From NCBI RefSeq assembly GCF_037975245.1, contig NC_092573.1:17678265-17742264 (forward strand): a DNA stretch of 64,000 bases, given 5' to 3'. Made by a program: the position numbers and the translations under genes. This document shows positions 11,078 through 23,079 of this stretch, one piece after another. Origin of the DNA: Apostichopus japonicus. Taxonomy: Eukaryota; Echinodermata; Holothuroidea; Aspidochirotida; Stichopodidae. Positions within the stretch are counted from its first letter, which is position 1. Each line of letters begins with the position of its first letter. The notes below the pieces were generated by a model, which made no database searches, had not been told where the DNA came from, and saw nothing but the letters and a program-made list of their open reading frames with translations.

Positions 11078-11459
11078 TATCGCCTCGAGTTCGAGCTCGT
11101 TGATGTGGAGGCGTTCGTAATGGTCTGACCAAGTCCCTGCGACTCGGGCCGGCTTTCCTTTCGGATTGGGCGTTTGCCCTTACTACCCCGTTCTGGGGGC
11201 CCAGCAGTTGTTGATCTCATCGGTTGTAATATAGCGGACAGTTGGGAGAGAAGCCAATTCCCCTCCGCTTGTGGTCGCTCCCCTCGGGGAGGGTCCCTGG
11301 CTCCTGTCGGTCTATAGCTGCCTCTGCGTCTATAGCCGCTGTCTGAGCCCTGGGAGGATTCGTCCTGGACTGGAGATGGGTCCCTTGGATGTGGGGATCT
11401 GCTCCTGGAGCGAGGTCTGGTCGGCTGTGGTGCCGGCCGTTTTTCTCTGTCCCTGGTGA
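11078..11459 (-). pseudogene. SR-rich gag-like tail of the DIRS element
   Basis: One frame is open for about 127 codons on the - strand. It starts in PTRPRSRSRSPHPRD-type sequence, passes GNWLLSQLSAILQP and ends at a stop at about 11078. The Arg/Ser/Pro-rich composition is typical of the nucleic-acid-binding end of DIRS ORF1. It overlaps the start of the RNase H frame. No initiating end is visible because the TA microsatellite begins at 11461. Confidence 0.45.
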
Positions 11460-11460
11460 G

Positions 11461-11492
<32 letters not shown>
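11461..11492. repeat. (TA)n microsatellite
   Basis: An uninterrupted TA run separates the DIRS fragment from the minisatellite. Confidence 0.95.
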
Positions 11493-11493
<1 letters not shown>

Positions 11494-13201
11494 CTACTCA
11501 GGCCTAGGGTATCTAGGCCTGAGTAGGGTATCTAAGCGTGAGTAGGGTATCTTAGCCTGAGTAGGGTATCTAAGCATGAGTAGGGTATCTAAGCGTATGT
11601 AGGGTATCTACGAATGCGTAGGGTATCTAAGCATGAGTAGGGTATATGACCCTGTGTAGGATATCTAAGCCTGAGTATGGTACAGTATCTTAGCCTGAGT
11701 AGGGTACAGAATCTAAGCCTGAGTATGGTATCTAAGCGTTAGTAGGGTATCTAAGATGAGTATGGTATCTAAGCGTGAGTAGGGTATCTAGGCCTGAGCA
11801 GGGTATCTAAGCCAGAGTACTGGATATCTAAGCCTATTTAGGGTATCTAAGTGTGAGAAGGGTATCTAAGGGTGAGTAGGGTATCTAAGCGTGAGTAGGG
11901 TATCTAAGCTTGAATAGTGTATCTAAGTGGGAGTAGGGTATCTAAGCGAAGTAGGTTATCTAAGCCTATGTAGGGTATCTAAGTATGAGTAGTGTTACTA
12001 AGGCTGAGTAGGGTATCTAAGTTTGAGTAGCGTATCTAAGTGTGAGTATGGTATCTAAGGCTGAGTAGGGTATCTAAGCCTCAGTAGGGTATCTAGGCCT
12101 GAGTAGGGTATCTACGCAAGTGTACTGGGTATCTAAGCCTATGTAGGGTATCTAAATATGAGTTGTGTAACTAAGGCTGAGAAGGGTATCTAAGTTTGAG
12201 TAGGGTAACTAAGTGTGAGTAGGGTATAAGGCTGAGAAGGGTATCTAAGCCTCAGTAGGGTATCTAAGCCTATGTAGGGTATCTAAGTATGAGTAGTGTA
12301 ACTAAGGCTGAGTAGGGTATCTAAGTTTGAGTAGGGTATCTAAGTGTGAGTAGGATATCTAAGGCTGAGTAGGGTATCTAAGCCTCAGTAGTGTATCTAG
12401 GCCTGAGGCCGCAAGAGTACTGGGAATCTAAGCCTATGTAGGGTATGTAAGCGTGAGTAGGGTATCTAAGTGTAGTAGGGTATCTAAGCTTGAATTGGCT
12501 ATATAGGCATGTGTAGGGTATCTAAGCGAAGAAGGTATCTAGGCCGGAGTAGGGTATCCAAGCCAGAGTACTTGGGTATCTAACCCTATGAAGTGTATCT
12601 CAGTGTGAGTAGGGTATCTAAGAGTGAGTAGGGTATATAATTGTAGTAGGGAATCCAGGCGTGAGTAGGGTATCTAAGTCTGAGGAGGATATCTAAGCGT
12701 GAGTAGGGTATTTAAGCCTGAGTACTGTACAGTATCTTAGCCTCTGTAGGGTACAGTATCTAAGCTGAGTAGGGTATCTAAGCCTCAATAGGTATCTAGG
12801 CCCGAGTAAGGTATCTATAGGCCTAATGAGTAGGGTATCTAAGCGTGAGAAGAATATCTGAGCTTGAGATGGGTGTCTAGGCCTGAGTTGGGTATCTAAG
12901 CCAGAGTACTGGGTATCTAAGCCTATTTAGGGTATCTAACTGTGAGAAGGGTATCTAAGGGTGAGAAGGGTATCTAAGCGTGAGTAGGGTATCTAAGCTT
13001 GAATAGTGTATCTAAGCGGGAGTAGGGTATCTAAGCGAAGTAGGGTATCTAAGCCAATGTCTATGAGTAGTGTAACTAAGGCTGAGTAGGGTATTTAAGT
13101 GTGAGTAGGGTATCTAAGCGTGAGAAGGGTATCTAAGCCAGAGTACTGGTTATCTAAGCCTATGTAGGGTGTCTAAGTGTGAGTAGGGTATCTAAACTTG
13201 A
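11493..13201. repeat. 19-bp minisatellite, about 90 copies
   Basis: The unit is GAGTAGGGTATCTAAGCCT with variants at the CCT/CGT/TGT positions and occasional gains or losses of 1-3 bases. Longer multi-unit patterns recur, for example blocks ending in CCAGAGTACTGGGTATCTAAG at about 11813, 12122, 12410, 12560, 12901 and 13139. This shows higher-order amplification. No open frame spans it. It runs without a gap into the 177-bp array at 13202. Confidence 0.95.
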
Positions 13202-16200
13202 ATAGATAGGTGCGTTTTACAATGTTTGGTATGTTTTTTACTGTTTTCGTTAGCCTTTTCCTTTTAGATATGACAGAGGGCAGACCGATGGAGACGCTGG
13301 ACGGCACTTGGGACGATGGAATATGGCAGAAGATGGATGAAGAAGAACAACGTCGGAAGAAGAACAACGGGACCCCTGGATAGGTGTATTTTACAATGTG
13401 TTTGATATGTTACAACTGTTTTCCTTAGCTTTGTTATTTCAGATGTGACTGATGGAGACGCTGGACGGCACTTGAGACGGTGGAACAGGGCAGAAGATGG
13501 ATGAACAAGACGAACTGCGACAGAAGAAGACTGAAAGGACCCCTAGATAGGTGTGTTTTACAATGTGTTTGATATGTTACAACTGTTTTCCTAAGCTTTG
13601 TTATTTCAGATGTGATAGCAGGCAGATCGATGAAGGCGCTGGACGCCACTTGGAGACGGTCAAACAGGACAGAAGATGAATGAAGAAGCAGAACAACGGT
13701 GGAAGGAGACTGACAGGACCCCTGGATAGGTGTGTTTTACAATGTGTTTGATATGTTACAACTGTTTTCCTTAGCTTTGTTATTTAAGATGTGATAACAG
13801 GCAGATCGATAAAGACGCTGGACGCCACTTGGAGACGGTCGAACAAGACAGAAAATGAATGAACAAGCAGAACAACGGTGGAAGGAAACTGAAAGTAGCC
13901 CTGGATAGGTGCGTTTTACAATGTGTATGATATGTTTAACTGTTTCCGTTAGCCTTTTTATTTCAGATGTGATAGCAGGCAGATCGACGGAGACGCTGGA
14001 CGGCACTTGTAGACGGTCGAACAGGACAGAAGATGGATGAAGAAGAAGAACAACGATGGAAGAAGACTGACAGGACCCCTGGATAGGTACGTTTAACAAT
14101 GTGTTTGATATGTTTTGACTGTTCTCTTTAGCATTTTTATTTCAGATGAGACAGAAAGCAGATCGATAGAGACGCTGGATATCACTGGAAAACGGTGGAA
14201 CAGGACAGAAGATGGATGAAGAAGCAGAACAACGATGGATGAAGACTGACGGGAACCCTGGTTAGGTGGGTGTTAGAATGTATTTAAAATACTTAAACTG
14301 TTTTTCCAAGCCTTTTCCTTTCAGATATGACAGAGGGCGGATCGATGAAGAATCTGGACGGCACTTGGAGACGGTGGAACAGGACAGAAGACGGATGAAG
14401 AAGAAGTACAACGACTGAAGAAGACTGACAGGACCCCTGGATAGGTGCGTTTTACAATGTGTTTGATATGTTTTAACTAATTTCCTTAGCCTTGTCCTTT
14501 CAGATATGACAGCAAGCATGTCGATTGAGACGCTGGATATCACTGGAAAACGGTGGAACAGGACAGAAGATTGATGAAAAAGCAGAACAACGACGGAAGA
14601 AAAAAGACCGGCCCCTAGATAGGTCCGTTTTACAATGTTTGATATGTTTTAACTGTTTTCCCTAGCCTTTTCCTTTCAGATATGACAGCAGGCAGATCGA
14701 TGGAGACGCTTGAAGACGGTGGAACAGAACTGAAGATGGACGAAGAAGCACAACAACGATGGAAAAGACTGACGGGACCCCTGGTTAGGTAGGTTTTAGA
14801 ATGTATTTGATATGTTTTAACTGTTTTCCTTAGCTTTGTTATTTCAGATGTGATGGCAGGCAGATCGATGGAGACGCTGGACCGCACTTGGGATGGTGGA
14901 ACACGAAAGAAGATGGATGAAGAAACAGAACGATGCAATAAGACTGACAGGATCCCTGGATAGGTGCGTTTTACAATGTTTGATATGTTACACTGATTTC
15001 CTTAGCCTTGTGATTTCAGATGTGATAGCAAGCAGTTCCATGGAGAATCTGGACATCACTTGGAGACGGTGGAACAGGACAGAAGATGCATGAAGAAGAA
15101 GAAAAACGATGGAAGAAGACTGACAGGACCCCTGGATAGGTACTTTTAACAATGTGTTTGATATGTTTTAACTGTTTCCTTTAGCATTTTTATTTCAGAT
15201 GTGACAGATGGAGACGCTGGACGGCACTTGAGACGGTGGAACAGGTCAGAAGATGGATGAAGAAGCAGAACAACAACAGAAGAAGAATGACGGGACTCCT
15301 GGATAGGTGCGTTTTACAATGTGTTTGATATGTTTTAACTGTTTTTCCTAGCCTTTTCCTTTCATATGTGACAGCGGGCAGACCGATGGAAAAGCTAGAC
15401 GGTAATTGGAGACGATGGAACAGAACAGAGGATGTATGAAGAGGCAGAACAACGACTGAAGAAGACTGACAGGACCCCTGGGTAGGTGCGTTTACAATGT
15501 GTTTGATATGTTTTAATTGATTTCCCTAGCCTTTTCCTTTAAGGTGTATTAGCAGGCAGATCGATGGAGACGCTCGACAGCACTTGTAGGCGGTCGAACA
15601 GGACAAACGATGAATGAAGAAGAACAACAACGATGGAAGATGACTGACAGGACCTCAGGGTAGGTGCGTTTAACAATGTGTTTGATATGTTTTAACTGTT
15701 TTCTTTAGCAGTTTCATTTCAGATGTGATAGATGGCAGATCGATGGAGACGCTGGACGGCACTTGAGACGGTGGAACAGGTCAGAAGATGGATGAAGAAG
15801 CAGAACAACGTCGGAAGAAAATAACGGGATCCCCGATTAGGTGCATTTTACAATGTGCTTGATACGTTCTAACTGTTTTCCTTAGCCTTGTATTTTCAGA
15901 TGTTATAGCAAGCAGATCAATGGATAAGCTGGACGGCACTTGGAGACGGTGGAAAAGGACAGAAGATGGATGAGAAAGCAGAACAACGACGGAAGAAGAC
16001 CGACGGAACCCTTAAATATGTGCGTTTTACAATGTTTGATATGTTTTAACTGTTTTCTTTAGCATTTTCATTTCAGATGTGATAGATGGCAGATCGATGG
16101 AGACGCTGAACGGCACTTGAGACGGTGGAACAGGTCAGAAGATGGATGAAGAAGCAGAACAACGTCGGAAGAAAATAACGGGATCCCCGATTAGGTGCAT

Positions 16201-18830
16201 TTTACAATGTGCTTGATACGTTCTAACTGTTTTCCTTAGCCTTGTATTTTCAGATGTTATAGCAAGCAGATCAATGGATAAGCTGGACGGCACTTGGAGA
16301 CGGTGGAAAAGGACAGAAGATGGATGAGAAAGCAGAGCAACGACGGAAGAAGACCGACGGAACCCTTAAATATGTGCGTTTTACAATGTTTGATATGTTT
16401 TAACTGTTTTCTTTAGCATTTTCATTTCAGATGTGATAGATGGCAGATCGATGGAGACGCTGAACGGCACTTGAGACGGTGGAACAGGACAGAAGATGGA
16501 TGAGAAAGCAGAACAACGACGGAAGAAGACCGACGGAACCCTTAAATATGTGCGTTTTACAATGTTTGATATGTTTTAACTGTTTTCATTAACCTTGTAA
16601 TTTCAGATGTTATAGCAAGCAGATCGATGGAGACGCTGCACATCACTTGGAGACGGTAGAACAGGACAGAAGATGGACGGAGAAGCAGAACAACAGCAGA
16701 AGAAGAATGACGGGACCCCTGGATATATGCGTTTTACAATGTGTTTGATATGTTTTAACTGTTTTCCCTAGTATTCCCTTTCAGGTGTGACATCGGGCAG
16801 ACCGATGGAGAAGCTGGACGGCTCTTGAAGACGGTGGAACAGGACAGAAGATGAATGAAGAAGAAAAAAGAAAAGAAAAGAAGAAGACTGTCCGGAACCC
16901 TGGATAGGTGAGTTCACAATGTGTTTTTGATATATTTTAACTGTTTTCCTTAGCCTTTTCCTTTCAGATGTGATAGCAAGCAGATCGCTGGAGTCGCTGG
17001 AAGGCACTTGGAGAGGGTGGAACAGGACAAAAGATGGATGAAAAAGCATAACAACGTTGGAAGAAGAACATTGGTACCCCTGGATAGATGCGTTTAACAA
17101 TGTGTTTGATATGTTTCAACTGTTTTCTTTAGTAGTTTCATTTCAGATGTGATAGATGGCAGATCGATGGAGACGCTGGAAAGCACTTGAGACGGTGGCA
17201 CAGGACAGACAATGGATGAGAAAGCAGAACAAAGACGGAAGAAGACCGACGGGACCCTTAGATAGGTGCGTTTTACAATGTTTGATATGTTTTAACTGTT
17301 TTGCTTAGCCTTATATTTCAGATGTGATAGCGGTCAGAGCAATGGAGAAGCTGAACGGCACTTGGAGATGGTGGAACAGGACAGAAGATGAATGAAGAGG
17401 CAGAACAACGACTGTAGAAGATTGACAGGACCCCTGATCAGGTGCGTTTTACAATGTGTTTGATATGTTTTAACTGTTTTCCTTAGCCTTTTTATTTCAG
17501 ATGTGATAACAGGCAGGTCGATGAAGAAGCAGGACGGCACTTGGAGACGGTGGAACAGGACAGAAGATGAATGAAGAAGAAGAACAACGACGGAAGAAGA
17601 CTGTCAGGACCCTTGATAGGTGCGTTTAACAATGTGTTTGATATATTTTAACTGTTTTCCTTAGCCTTTTTATTTCAGATGTGATAGCAAGAAGATCGAT
17701 GGAGTCGCTGGAAGGCACTTGGAGATGGTGGACTAGGACAAAAGATGGATGAAAAAGCATAACAACGTTAGAAGAAGAATGACGGGACCCCTGGATAGGT
17801 GCGTTTTACAATGTGTTTGATATGTTTTAACTGTTTTTCCTAGCCTTTTCATTTCAGATGTGACAGAGGGCGGATCGATTGAGAAGCTGGACGAAACTTG
17901 GAGACGGTGGAACAGGACAGAATATGGAAGAAGAAGAAGCAGAACAACGTCGGAAGAAGAATAACGGAACCCCTGATTGGGTGCGTTTTACAATGTGTTT
18001 GATAGTTTTGAACTAGTTTCCTTAACCTTGTAATTTCAGATGTTATAGCGAGCAGATCGATGGAGACGCTGGAATTAGCTTGGAGACGGTGGAACAAGAC
18101 AGAAGATTGATGAAGAAGCAGAACAACGTCGGAAGAAGAATGACAGGGTCCCCTTGATATATGCGTTTTACAATGATTGATATGTTTTAACTGTTTTCCT
18201 TAGCCTTTTCCTTTCAGATATGAGAGGGGCGGATCGATGGAGTAGCTGGAAGGCACTTGAAGACGGTGGAACAGGACAGAAGATGGATGAAGAAGCAGAA
18301 CAACAACGATGGAAGAAGACTGACAGGACCCCTGGATAGGTGCGTTTTACAATGTGTTTCATATGTTTTAACTGTTTTCCTTAGCCTTGTAATTTCAGAT
18401 ATGACAGCAGGCAGACCAATGGAGAAGCTGGACGGCACTTGGAGACGGTGGAACAGGACAGAAGATGAATGAAGAAGCAGAAGACTGACAGGACCCCTGT
18501 GGGTTTCACAATGTGTTTGATATGTTTTAACCGTTTTGTTTTGCTTTGTGCTTTCAGATCTGAAGGAGGAATGAGATGGATGAATATGCTGGAGGATTAT
18601 GACTCTTGAGGACGCCCTAAGAAGACAGACAGGGGATCCCGGTTGGGTGGGTGAATTTTATAATATATTTGATATGTTTTAACTGTTTGTCTTATCCTCT
18701 TTTTTTACAGATGTAATAGCAGGCAGATGGATGAAGACACTGAATGGTACTTCTAGACGGTGGATGAGGACAGAAGATCGATTAAGAAACAGACAACGAC
18801 GGAAGAAGGCAGACGGGACCCCTGGATGTT
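13202..18830 (+). repeat. Tandem array of about 32 exon-intron-like units (about 177 bp)
   Basis: Intron-like starts occur near 13206, 13384, 13551, 13730, 13908 and so on to 18650, with spacing of 151-183 and mostly 175-181. A typical unit reads GGATAG|GTGCGTTTTACAATG, then TTTTAACTGTTTTCC (branch-point-like plus pyrimidines) and CCTTTCAG|ATGTGATAGCAGG. This gives a putative 58-bp intron and a 120-bp exon. Spliced together, one phase would give a 40-residue repeat including EQDRRWMKKQNNDGRRLTG. Most copies have a stop or frameshift in that phase: TGG to TGA before ATGAAG, a one-base loss in CACTTGGAGACGG, or GAT-TGA. The unit ending about 15133 is fully open, and those near 16665 and 16975 are open but lack a good donor. 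It is either a decayed exon array or a satellite with splice-like signals. Confidence 0.85.
15841..16488 (+). repeat. Recent two-unit duplication inside the 177-bp array
   Basis: A 354-bp block (15841-16194) is repeated almost perfectly from 16195 to about 16488. It shares private variants such as GTGCATTTTACAATGTGCTTG and GGATAAGCTGG. This indicates ongoing unequal exchange. Confidence 0.8.
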
Positions 18831-18854
18831 GTCTTGTTGCAGCAAAAGGGTGAA
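18708..18854 (+). other. Divergent last unit of the array, open to its own stop
   Basis: After TTTTTTTACAG at about 18710 the last unit differs from the consensus. In one phase it is open for 46 codons, from VIAGRWMKTLNGTSRRW to KADGTPGCCLVAAKG and a TGA at about 18852-18854. The consensus TGA of the other units is TTA here. It would suit a terminal exon if the array were ever transcribed. Nothing else proves coding. Confidence 0.3.
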
Positions 18855-19139
18855 ATAACACCTTTACACTGCTACCTCTTCTGGGTTGCTAGACAACTAT
18901 CTTGTTCGTCCTGGAAATTAGCCCTCACAGGAAGTTCGCTCTGTGCTGTATATATTTTAAAAAGAAAGGAGGTTTGTGAGGGGTATAAGGAGTTTTCCAT
19001 GAGTATCTGAGGAAGGCAGTTGCAAAAGAGAAGAAATATAGTTTTAATGACTGGATAGTTTGTTTTAAACCTGAATTTTCATAGTAGAAGTTACTGTAGT
19101 CCTAATTATTTTACGGAAGGCGTGTTATTCAACTGACAG
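18855..19139. other. Unassigned sequence after the array
   Basis: This is AT-rich, with no recognisable frame, repeat or RNA. Confidence 0.5.
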
Positions 19140-19335
19140 TCTGGGACACTATTTGTTATAAAGGATAATATTTTACTATAAAGGATTTTCCGGGACACTA
19201 TTTGTTACAAATGTTATTAATTTGTTATAAAGGATATTCCAGGACACTATTTGTTATAAAGGACATTATTTTACTGTAAATGATATCCTGGGACACTATT
19301 TCTGTTATATTAAAGGATATTATTTTGTGGGAGAC
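19140..19335. repeat. Short tandem repeat (GGGACACTATTTGTTATAAAGGATAT)
   Basis: Four to five diverged copies of GGGACACTATTTGTTA followed by TAAAGGATATTATTTTACT occur with variable spacing. Confidence 0.75.
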
Positions 19336-19759
19336 ATTCATGATACCTTTTATTGTATTATGTTCAACTATACTGATGTCGTGGGAGATCTGATGTCGTG
19401 GAAGATCTGATTTCGTGGAATACTTTATGTCACCAGCCGGCCAACCCACCAGAATCAACTTTTAACTTAAGTGTATTTACTTTAACTTTTGGGTGCGCAC
19501 CTCACGACTGTAAGTTATTTTATTTCATTCTTTGACTGGGCCCAGATCAGCCGTATATTGTTTGTTATTGATAATTATAATTTCTTTTGATCCAATCAAG
19601 TTGAGTTTTCCATTTTTTGAATGTCTTGCTCTGTGTTTGGTCTTAACACTAAACCCAGAGTTCTCTGATCAAAAACAAACATTTATTTTCATTGGCTTAC
19701 AACCTTACATGTACAGTGAAGTTATCATTCGCATTGTAGGACCTAAGTTTTGTTTTATT

Positions 19760-20025
19760 TGAGTACCAGTTTAGCTTGTGGGGTAGAAAACATATATACG
19801 ATACAAATATACCTTAATGCAGGGGTTGGCAACCATTTTGAATGAATGGGCCAGATATAAGGAGTGAGGAATTGACTGGGCCGCACCTAACCAACCACCT
19901 GCCGTTGATTTCAAAACTTTGATTCCGAGAACTTTCAAGCAATAGGTATGTGTACTTAATCTGTTTATATGAGCACCAATGTAGCTTGTGGGTTACATAA
20001 CTTAAATGTGATACAAATATATTCT
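19760..20025. repeat. Two direct copies of an approximately 55-bp segment
   Basis: GAGTACCAGTTTAGCTTGTGG at about 19760 and GAGCACCAATGTAGCTTGTGG at about 19971 start parallel segments that both end in GATACAAATATA. Between them is GGTTGGCAACCATTTTG...GGGCCGCACC, which looks like part of a dispersed repeat. Confidence 0.55.
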
Positions 20026-20419
20026 GTAAATTCTGAATGCCTGTGCAGAGCCTTTGCCCGCTAGATGGCGGTAGACCTCTGCTTGTATTACATACGCCTC
20101 TATTTCACACAGAGATTATGTTTCACACATGTATGACACAGTGATACTACAATGAATTCCTGTGTCAAAATTTGTGGGACAGTGACCATCAGTATACCTA
20201 AAGTGGTGTTGCTGAGCCTCTGTCCTAAAACGGTATGCAATGCTAGTATGGGTGTGTGTGTACACTCCACTTTTTAACCCCACATATAAACTAAAAGAAG
20301 TTATTAGTAAATATGTACAGTATAGAACATTTGTAACCGTATATGCATATGATGGTCATGGATGACGGAACCTATCTCTCTTCGATGAATAGGCCTATTC
20401 AGAGAGAAATACATGTTTT

Positions 20420-20560
20420 TGATAATTCGAGGGCACTCTATAACCATTGCACCACGACTATATATCTAATTTTGATCGTCAACATATAAGTGCTTGATAT
20501 AGCGCTATTCCAAATATGATCACATAGCGCTTAACAACAAAAGAAAACAACAACACATTG
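20420..20560. repeat. Dispersed-repeat fragment with TAGCGC motifs
   Basis: GCTTGATATAGCGCTATTCC and CACATAGCGCTTAACAAC lie close together as an imperfect inverted pair. An A-box-like segment (ATGGTTATAGAGTGCC on the - strand) precedes them. I take it as a SINE/MITE remnant. Much of 20.56-21.47 kb shows only short G runs and no gene. Confidence 0.3.
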
Positions 20561-21469
20561 TCAAATACGTGGCCGAAAATGAATACACAGTACAAATACA
20601 CACATTACTTGCGAAATTATTTTTCTCTACTGAACAAAATATTGTTCAAATCGGACAGTAGTGGGGGGGGGGGGGGCATATCCCCTCAGCCTGGTTTTGT
20701 GAGAAACATTTCATAATTGAGAAGTGCCCGTGCCTATAGGCGTATACCCGGGTATACCCGAGTCACAAAACTTGGGGGCATTTGGATATTGTGCCCCCAC
20801 CCTTGAGAAAGTGGGGGACGGAGGGTCGGAGCACGTACTGCACTGGTTGATAAGAAGCTATATACATTGTACAAAATACAGAAATAAGTACTTACACATA
20901 CCATCATCTACGATTCAACGACTCGTATATATACGTGCTTGCAATGTTTGGTAACATATGGTGGAGATGCGGTACGAGCTGCGTGTCATTCCAAGTTAGA
21001 ATTTGAAGAAAGACGGTCATGTTATATTAGAAACAATATAAAACTAACGGATCATCAACATCTAAATGGTAGTCCTGTCGTAACTTTCTTTTGGACTGTC
21101 ACCAAAGATATTAATAAAAGTGACGTCACTATATAGCATTTCCGATGATCCTGGGAGGGGCTCATGGCCCTTGCCACCTCTTCTGCAACTTTTAAATTAT
21201 ATATAGCTACAAACGAAAAATTACTCAAAAATATCTAAAAATATAGTGGGAAAATGCCTCCAATTACCCCCTTCAGTAGTTTCCTTGAGGCTTTACTTTG
21301 ACCTATTTTTTCTTGTTGCATGGTAGAAATGTTGTTACATATCTTGTCTCCCCAGCCCTCTTCCGAAAAAGGCTGCATCATCCTCACTAACTATGTTTGT
21401 TTCGGATACCACATGAAAAACAGTGCAGAGAAACGTCTAAAAATAATGAGAATGCAAAATACATTGAGG

Positions 21470-21735
21470 TTTCGATGACTTCAATGCACTAGACTTCTGC
21501 TTGTTAGTATAACCAGAACTAGCTGTTGCAATAGCACTATGGCATGATAAACACAGATCAGTCTGCTATACGTGGCTATACACACCTCCACCAAAAACAA
21601 TAGGGGTATTGTAGTCAATGTTATGAATCCACACACCAAGTATAAGAGGTATCCACGATTTACATCTAAATATGGCAAATCCATATACCATGTATGAACA
21701 GTATCCATGATTTCTACCATGAGATATCATGTTTT
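21470..21735 (+). repeat. Partial copy of the GACCTTTGACCTCC-associated repeat (5' part)
   Basis: TTTCGATGACT...CACTATGGCATGATAAACACAG, followed by CACACCTCCACC(A/T)AAAACAATA, matches 55975-56220 in order. This copy lacks the later tandem units. 21.74-23.08 kb holds no gene I can support. Confidence 0.6.
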
Positions 21736-23079
21736 GAAGGTTTTCAGGCCTCTACAAATATTTTTATAAGTACTCGCTATTTGGCGACCGTGACTAAACA
21801 TCTACTTGCCAAATTCCACTCGCCAGTAGGCCTTTGAGTGTTGTTCAACTCTACAAAGTAGAGATCTGCAACATCAATACTTTCTACGAACAAAGGTTAG
21901 GCAGATACATGGTGCTACGTAATTGCGCATTGGAAAGTCATGTTTCTTTGCAGTATCAAATTTAAACTTTTCCCACCAAAAGTAAGTGTTGACCAAAATA
22001 AAACATGTCGCAGAATCATAAATAAGCAGCTAGGCCTACTGTAATGTCTTAAACAATTAAACATAAAACGTCTGTAAAAACATCTACGAAGATAGCTTGG
22101 CTTCTGTTACATTATGGCTCCTATATTACTAGGTATATATAGATACAGTAGATAGGTGTGTGCGAGTCCTAAGCCTATACAGTACCTTACTGCTACGTTG
22201 AACCGCTACTCGATTAGCACGACCTCGTACATTTGACACACTATTTGTCTTGTCTTTTAGCTGCAGATTGATGCGCGAAAAAAATATCGCTATTATACTC
22301 CATTACACTGCCTTAATCAAAGCGATCTTTTACGCAATGAAAATATGAGGTTGTAAGAGCATCTATCTTCCAAAAATCCTAGCAGAAACAACAGCAAACT
22401 TGTCTCAAATTTTTCTATACTTTGCGAATTATGACTGATATCCAGTAGGAAAATGCCTTAAGAAATAATGAGATGTTTTGCCATCTTAAGTGTATTGGTA
22501 TTCTGACTGGTATTCTTCACGTTGTTGTGTTGACGCACCCTATTCTACCCAACCGTTGCTAGCATAGCCAGGTGTGTTTAAGTTGTCCAATAATCAATAA
22601 CGCGTGACGAAAGTCGAACGTTGCTTTTAAGGCCTAGATATGCTGAAACTGGTGCAAGAGACTACACAAATTGAGATCAACAGCCGATCCAGACAAAAGC
22701 TCGTGAAACTCACTGCCAAACTAGGACCATTTTTTATACAATTATTTCGCATTGAGATTGGTCATAGTAAAAAATCTAACTAGACGCTGCCTAGTCACAA
22801 CGAAACCACATCCAACCTGAAATAAATACGACGGAAAACGTCCAATAGAACCGCTGTACTACAAAGTACACCTTTTTGCACGCAAAGTAAGGCTTCCGAG
22901 CGGCACGTTGAAGCCAATGCAAATATGTTCGAGTTTTCAGTTTTAGATTCTACGGATGCCCATATTTCCAATTGCCAATAGCCTCCTATTCGTATGAGGC
23001 GTAATGAACATGTTATCTCATAGGCTGGTATGTGGGAGATACGGTAGCTTACAAAACAAGCTTTCCACAATTTGGTGTC

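Larger units (their letters stand above)
9509..11460 (-). mobile_element. Decayed DIRS-like tyrosine-recombinase retrotransposon
   Basis: On the - strand the order is an SR-rich gag-like tail (11459-11078), RNase H (11132-10841), a linker, and a tyrosine recombinase (10475-9612). This matches DIRS-type elements, except that no reverse transcriptase is seen between gag and RNase H. Frames shift between these blocks, so the copy is dead. The region is GC-rich against AT-rich neighbours. Its downstream side (9509-9611) carries a hairpin. The left edge interrupts the AAG-rich array and the right edge meets a TA microsatellite. Confidence 0.85.

Noticed and set aside
11493-13201. Possible interstitial telomere repeat (TAGGGT inside the unit)
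   Set aside because: The unit is 19 bp with TAGGGTATCTAAG; there is no (TTAGGG)n run.
13737-18438. Many 60-120-codon - strand frames across the 177-bp array
   Set aside because: They recur because the unit is poor in - strand stops; they drift in frame with unit length, and the splice-like signals are on the + strand.
11493-18830. CRISPR-like regular repeat spacing
   Set aside because: Units are contiguous with no unique spacers, and the genome is clearly eukaryotic.
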